DNA from: Saitoella complicata NRRL Y-17804
Taxonomy: Eukaryota > Ascomycota > Saitoellomycetes > Saitoellales > Saitoellaceae
Reading direction: 5' to 3'
DNA length: 64,000 bases
NCBI RefSeq assembly: GCF_001661265.1
Contig: NW_017566992.1
Span: 1,162,892-1,226,891 of the forward strand
In this document: piece by piece, positions 59,889-64,000 of the stretch
Layout of the letters: every line of letters starts with the position of its first letter
Position numbering within the stretch: position 1 is the stretch's first letter
The notes under the pieces: generated by a model
What the model saw: the letters and a program-made list of their open reading frames with translations, nothing else
What the model was told of the DNA's origin: nothing
The model's database searches: none
Translations under genes and position numbers: made by a program

Positions 59889-61657
59889 ATGGTTTCTCTC
59901 CTCACCGATCACTTGCAAGAATTATGGCGGATATGGAGATGTCCTCCCGCTGACAGAAGATCAAGCATACTTTTACCACCCGTGAAGGCTGGCTCGGAGA
60001 CTACGACTATGGCTTCCTTATGAAGCCCCAGCTTCCCTTCATGAAGCGCGATAGGCGCATCGCACCTTTCTATGGAATCAATCAGTCTATGCCAATCGTC
60101 CTCGCCTTGCTCCTCGGTTTCCAACATGCACTCGCGATGCTCGGCGGTCTCGTTACACCACCTCTGATCCTCGGAGGAGCCGGTGGTGCGAATCTCACGA
60201 CGGCTCAACAGCAATACCTTGTATCGGCGTCGCTGATTGTCTGTGGTATGTTGTCTGCTGTGCAGATCACTCGTTTCAAGATCAAAGGAACGCCATACTA
60301 CATCGGTACCGGGCTACTCTCCGTGGTCGGCACCTCTTTCGCCACGATCTCCATCGCGACAGGTACTTTCAGTCAGATGTACGCTCGTGGGTATTGTCCA
60401 ATTGACGCAGACACTGGGTTGAAGCTACCCTGCCCGCAAGGCTATGGTGCACTCATTGGTACTGCGGCTCTTTGCTCGCTCACTGAGATTGGTATGTCCT
60501 TCCTGCCTGCAAGGGTCCTAAAGCGAACGTTTCCACCTATTGTTACCGGACCTGTGGTTATGCTGATCGGTGTTCACCTCGTTGAGACCGGTCTGCAGGG
60601 ATGGGCAGGTGGAGCTGGACTTTGTCTGAACCGTGCGACAAACGCCGCCGGCCAAATGTTTCTCTGTGGAACTGCGAAGCCATTGCCATGGGGTGACGCC
60701 CGCTTCATCGGCCTAGGGTTTTCGGTATTCGCCACAATCATCCTCGTCGAACGTTTTGGAAGTCCGATCATGAAATCCGCTGCAGTCGTCATGGGTTTGA
60801 TCATGGGCATGATCATCTCCGGAGCAACCGGATACTGGGATAGATCCACCATCGACTCTGCACCTGCCGCAACCTTCATCTGGACGCACACATTCCCGTT
60901 GAAAATCTATGCACCGCTTATCCTACCACTTATGGCGGTATATGTTATCCTGGCTATGGAAGCAATTGGTGATATCTCCGCCACTTGTGATGTCTCACGC
61001 ATCGAGGTCGAAGGCCCTGAATTCGATTCCCGTATTCAGGGTGGTGTGCTGTCTGATGGATTCAATGGCTTGCTTGCTGCTTTGATGACTATGACCCCGC
61101 TTTCATGCTTTGCTCAGAACAACGGTGTTATTGCACTTACTCGGTGTGCTAACAGGACGGCTGGGTACTGTTGCTGTATGTTCCTCTTCCTCATGGGTGT
61201 ATTCGCCAAATTCGGCGCCGTTTTTGTGGCGATCCCAGCTTCGGTGTTGGGTGGAATGACCACTTTCCTCTTCTGCTCCGTTGCTGTCTCCGGAATGAGG
61301 ATTATTGCTTTGGTGCCTTTCAACCGCCGCAACCGCTTCATTCTCACGGCAGCACTGTCGCTCGGTTTCGGTGCCGTCCTTGTTCCTAACTACTTCTCCT
61401 ACGTATTCACCTACGAAGGATCAAATCACGCACTAAGGGGGTTCTACGATGCGATCGAGTTGGTGATGGGAACTGGATTTGCCGTGGCGGCGTTGATTTC
61501 GATCTTCCTTAACCTCGTTCTTCCTGCGGAGATGGAAGAGGAGAAGGAGGCAGTGGTTGTTGTGGGAACGCATGCTGAAAGAGATGGCGTTGCGAGTATG
61601 GAGGAAGATGTGGAAATGCAGAAGATTAGTGAGTCTGGAAAGGGTACCATGAAGTGA
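59889..61657 (+). CDS. UapA/UapC-like purine-xanthine permease (NCS2/NAT family)
   Basis: Most of the protein is one exon ending at TGA 61655-61657. Family-conserved residues 'FTTREGWLGDYDYGFLMKP' lie upstream of the first in-exon ATG (60020), so coding must begin earlier. An in-frame TGA at 59951 blocks simple extension, but TGACAG just there is an acceptor. The best model is a first exon holding only ATG (59889-59891), a 65-nt intron and exon 2 from 59957 (566 residues); starting at 60020 gives 545. NAT landmarks are present: 'LLLGFQHALAMLGGLVTPP', 'GFSVFATIILVERFGSP' and 'TPLSCFAQNNGVIALTRCAN' (the signature motif has the QNNGVI core). About 14 membrane helices; proton-coupled uptake of xanthine/uric acid is expected. 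Confidence 0.88.
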
Positions 61658-61739
61658 CGAAGCTTGAGCATGACTTCTTGTGAGTTGTAACCAACCGTGG
61701 GAATGAGGAACAGTACTATTACCATTAAATATATAATCA

Positions 61740-63262
61740 CTACGAACTACCGTCATTATACTTGATTATACCCGTCGCCGCATTAAAGTTATACTCCTTG
61801 ACACTCAGTCCCTCTATATCCACAGTCCCTGTTCCATTCAACACCACCTGTCCATCCCTCACCAACAAGAACCGCTGCTCGCCTTCCACGAACGGACCAA
61901 ACTGAAAGGCATGCATACCCGACTCCGTACACTCCTGTGCAACAGTATTACTCCCACTGGTGACATAGAGCGTCGCAGGAGCCGCGAGCGCGACAACTAC
62001 AGTCACCACATCCTTCGCAACATCAGCCCACTCCGGCAATCCATACGGATCAGCAGTAGCAACAGCACTCTTCGAATGCGGTCTATACCAGTACCAGATC
62101 TTCTCCTGGAGCACACTCGTCTTCCGACCGGTCTTGTACTCCGCGATATAATACGCCGTCAAATCCAACCAAGCATCATGCGAGAACCCCTCAACCCACG
62201 CCTCACTCCCCGTCGGCGCCCCAAGCCCCCGATACGGCGCCAAATAACTCGACTCCCCCCAATCATTCCACGTAATAATCTCCACCAACTCCGGATCCAA
62301 ATCGATCACCTGCTGCCACCTTGTATGCATCAAATCCTCACTCGCATAAATCCAGTTCTTGTAGGAAAAGTGCGTGCAGAACCATGGTGAGACGGGTGCC
62401 ATGTAAGTTTTGTTGAGGCGGGAGGCGGCGGAGGAGTAGTAGGTGTCGTATTCGGTTGTGACGTTGGGGTTGTCGGAGGTTGGCCAGGCGGCCCAGGAGA
62501 AGAGGCCGGAGACGGCGGTGTTGGTGTCGTACGCGGTTGAGGGGTCGAGGGAGGACCAGCTAGGGACGAAGTGGATTGTGATTCCGGAAGAAGCGAGAGG
62601 TTGGATAAAGGCTGTATCCCAAGCAGTGCCTGGTGGTGAGCCGAATGTTGTTTCTCCGGAGAAGGTGCTGACAAAATCTCCGTCGTGATAGACGAACTGG
62701 TTTGTATGTCCGTGATACTTCGTGACATAATCGATCATCGTCTGCACGTCGCTCGACGTGAATATACTCATATCGAAACTGAAGAACAGATAGAATGTAT
62801 CTGATAATGTTGATGCCGCTTCGTAGGCCGAGGCGACACGATCCGGTACCCACTCATCCAGACCAATATTGAGCGCAAAGCCGTCTATACCCGCGGATTG
62901 AGCGAGTTCCATCTCTTTCACCCACTGATCTGTTGAATTGAAGTCATATGCATTGCCAACCTGTACATCATGCCATTAGTCAACTCACTGGTATTTAAGT
63001 TCAGCAAGCGATAGTGTACCATGAAATGTGCAAACACCATCTTCGCCCTCCCCGTCTTCACACTCGTGGTCGTCGAGTTATACCCAATCACCGTAACCCC
63101 AGTATTCCCCGCTATCTTCGTAGCCCTTCGATCGATCTGCATCGACGCCGCAACATCCTCCAGCTCTCCCAGCGGATGCGCTTCAGCCGTGGCCTTCGTG
63201 AGACTACACCCCATAATCCCAACGAGGAATGCAGTGAGCAACGCAAATCGTCTATAGTTCAT
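61740..63262 (-). CDS. Secreted GH71 alpha-1,3-glucanase (mutanase)
   Basis: Two exons, complement(join(61740..62960,63020..63262)), give 487 residues. A signal peptide ('RRFALLTAFLVGIMGCSL') and a short pro-segment with a dibasic site (DRRATK) precede the catalytic domain. The splice restores the family signature 'VFAHFMVGNAYDF'. 'AGIDGFALNIG', 'FYLFFSFDMSIF', 'YVTKYHGHTNQFVYHDGDFV', 'FVPSWSS' and 'EIITWNDWGESSYLAPYRG' are conserved GH71 blocks with the acidic catalytic residues. The C-terminal ~100 residues form a beta-rich domain. Alpha-1,3-glucan is a wall polymer of many fungi, so the enzyme could serve wall turnover, cell separation or attack on other fungi. It is convergent with the permease (~80 bp apart). 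Confidence 0.94.
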
Positions 63263-63957
63263 AATGTCTTAAGTAAAAAGATCGAAAAGGTAAAGACCGT
63301 ACGCTCCCACAGCAAGGGGGGGGGGAAATGTTGTGCTTACCTGCACCATTCGCTACCGAAGTCTTATACCCGCAGACAAAGCAACTCGCGTGTCGAGTAT
63401 CACTCACTCCGTACCCGCTCCTGTCACCGCTTGACCAGGCCTAAACCTGGAGGAGGAGCTTGTTGGAGGAGGAGTTCCGTTTCCGGATCAAACAGACAAA
63501 CGAGCATGGGTATATGTTCTGGTGGAGATACGTACAAGGGTTCGTGTGCTGCAGCTGAAGCAGGAGGCGTTTTTGGGTGCGGGCTATGGCGAGACACGCA
63601 AAGGACTTGGGGATTGGAACAGCATCGGGCAGGTATCTCAACGCTGCTCTGAGACTTTGAGTTTGCGAGTAAGCATCCGGTCCCCGAGCGTGCCTGTTGT
63701 AATCATCAGGACTTGCCCCAGACTTCCCCGCAACTGCAACCAGCACATGACAAGACGGACTACTCCAAGGATTGAGTAAAGTCAAATGATCACGGGAAAG
63801 TCTCGATTTACCTCACCGACCGTCCGATATCAGCTCGTGATGCGGGGGAAGCCCCGCTCCGGTCAAACATTGCGCCGATTAGACTGGTGAGGGTATATAA
63901 ACCAACTGATCCCGATCCTAGGAACCTCACCTCAGATTAGAGCCGAAGACAAACAAT
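63263..63957. other. Intergenic, ~695 bp, divergent promoter
   Basis: This is the upstream region of the GH71 gene (-) and of the gene starting at 63958 (+). It has a G10 run at 63316-63325 and a TATATAAA box at 63894. No coding exon is supported. Confidence 0.55.
63894..63901 (+). promoter_or_regulatory. TATA box of the gene entering at the right edge
   Basis: TATATAAA lies 64 bp upstream of the ATG at 63958, a good distance for a fungal TATA promoter. Confidence 0.6.
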
Positions 63958-64000
63958 ATGGTTGACGTCCAAAGCCAAGTTACCAACGCTTTCGAGGCCC
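63958..64000 (+). CDS. Start of an unidentified gene (cut by window edge)
   Basis: ATG at 63958 opens 'MVDVQSQVTNAFEA' before the window ends. A strong TATA box and a purine-rich leader ending in ACAATATG support this as a real start. Too little is visible to name a family. Confidence 0.55.
   Translation, partial: MVDVQSQVTNAFEA

Noticed and set aside
1-64000. Transposons, virus-like elements, CRISPR arrays or a secondary-metabolite cluster.
   Set aside because: I saw no transposase, reverse transcriptase, integrase, capsid-like or polyketide/nonribosomal synthetase sequence, no long terminal repeats and no spaced palindromic arrays.

Overview
This is a gene-dense stretch of a fungal nuclear chromosome. 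Introns are short (about 45-75 nt, GT..AG) and few, and many large genes have none. Protein genes lie on both strands. Pol III genes are scattered: three identical tRNA-Arg(ACG) genes and one lone 5S rRNA gene. Gene content is that of a filamentous Dikarya fungus: secreted wall hydrolases (GH17, GH71), an ER alpha-mannosidase, NTE1, a UapA/UapC-type purine permease and a frequency (FRQ) clock-protein homologue. FRQ is best known from Pezizomycotina, but the 5S sequence is of the 'CGGCCATA / GAAAGCAC' type rather than the Neurospora type, so I leave the phylum open.

Layout. 1-6.7 kb: the 3' end of GLE1, UBP8 (SAGA deubiquitinase, 7 exons), a GFA-family zinc protein and the GH47 mannosidase MNS1. 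7-15 kb: a 47-codon membrane microprotein, a very divergent ubiquitin-like/eS31 ribosomal fusion, a mitochondrial PPR protein, an SPX-RING E3 ending in a CaaX box, and JJJ1. 15.5-20 kb: a tRNA, a gene-poor tract, then the FRQ homologue. 20.5-28 kb: an Egt2-like class V PLP enzyme, a conserved 53-residue Cys-rich protein, a PhoD-like membrane phosphatase, an ARO8-type aminotransferase and a secreted cupin. 28-38.5 kb: a tRNA, a disordered hydrophilic protein, eIF2A, an AMSH-type deubiquitinase divergent from BUD20, a GH17 glucanase and OTU1. 39-49 kb: 5S rRNA, an amino-acid permease, a mitochondrial LEA-like protein with a 66-bp repeat, NTE1 and a class III old yellow enzyme. 51-64 kb: an aspartic protease with a huge Thr/Lys/Ser spacer, a small secreted protein, a nuclear protein, TRS31, EFM5, a coiled-coil protein, a tRNA, the purine permease, a GH71 glucanase and the first codons of one more gene.

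Themes. Three deubiquitinases of different classes (USP, JAMM, OTU), a RING E3 and a ubiquitin-like fusion lie within the first 39 kb. Two pre-60S export/recycling factors (JJJ1, BUD20) lie 20 kb apart. No operon-like arrangement is expected in a fungus; the nearest thing is two short divergent promoters (AMSH/BUD20 and the nuclear protein/TRS31, each about 190 bp).

The most noteworthy items are the divergent Ubl-eS31 fusion, the intronless FRQ homologue, the CaaX-tailed SPX-RING protein, and two very small spliced genes that ordinary ORF calling misses. I saw no transposon, virus-like element or CRISPR array. Exon borders were read by eye and confirmed by reading-frame arithmetic and family conservation; none is confirmed by transcript data.
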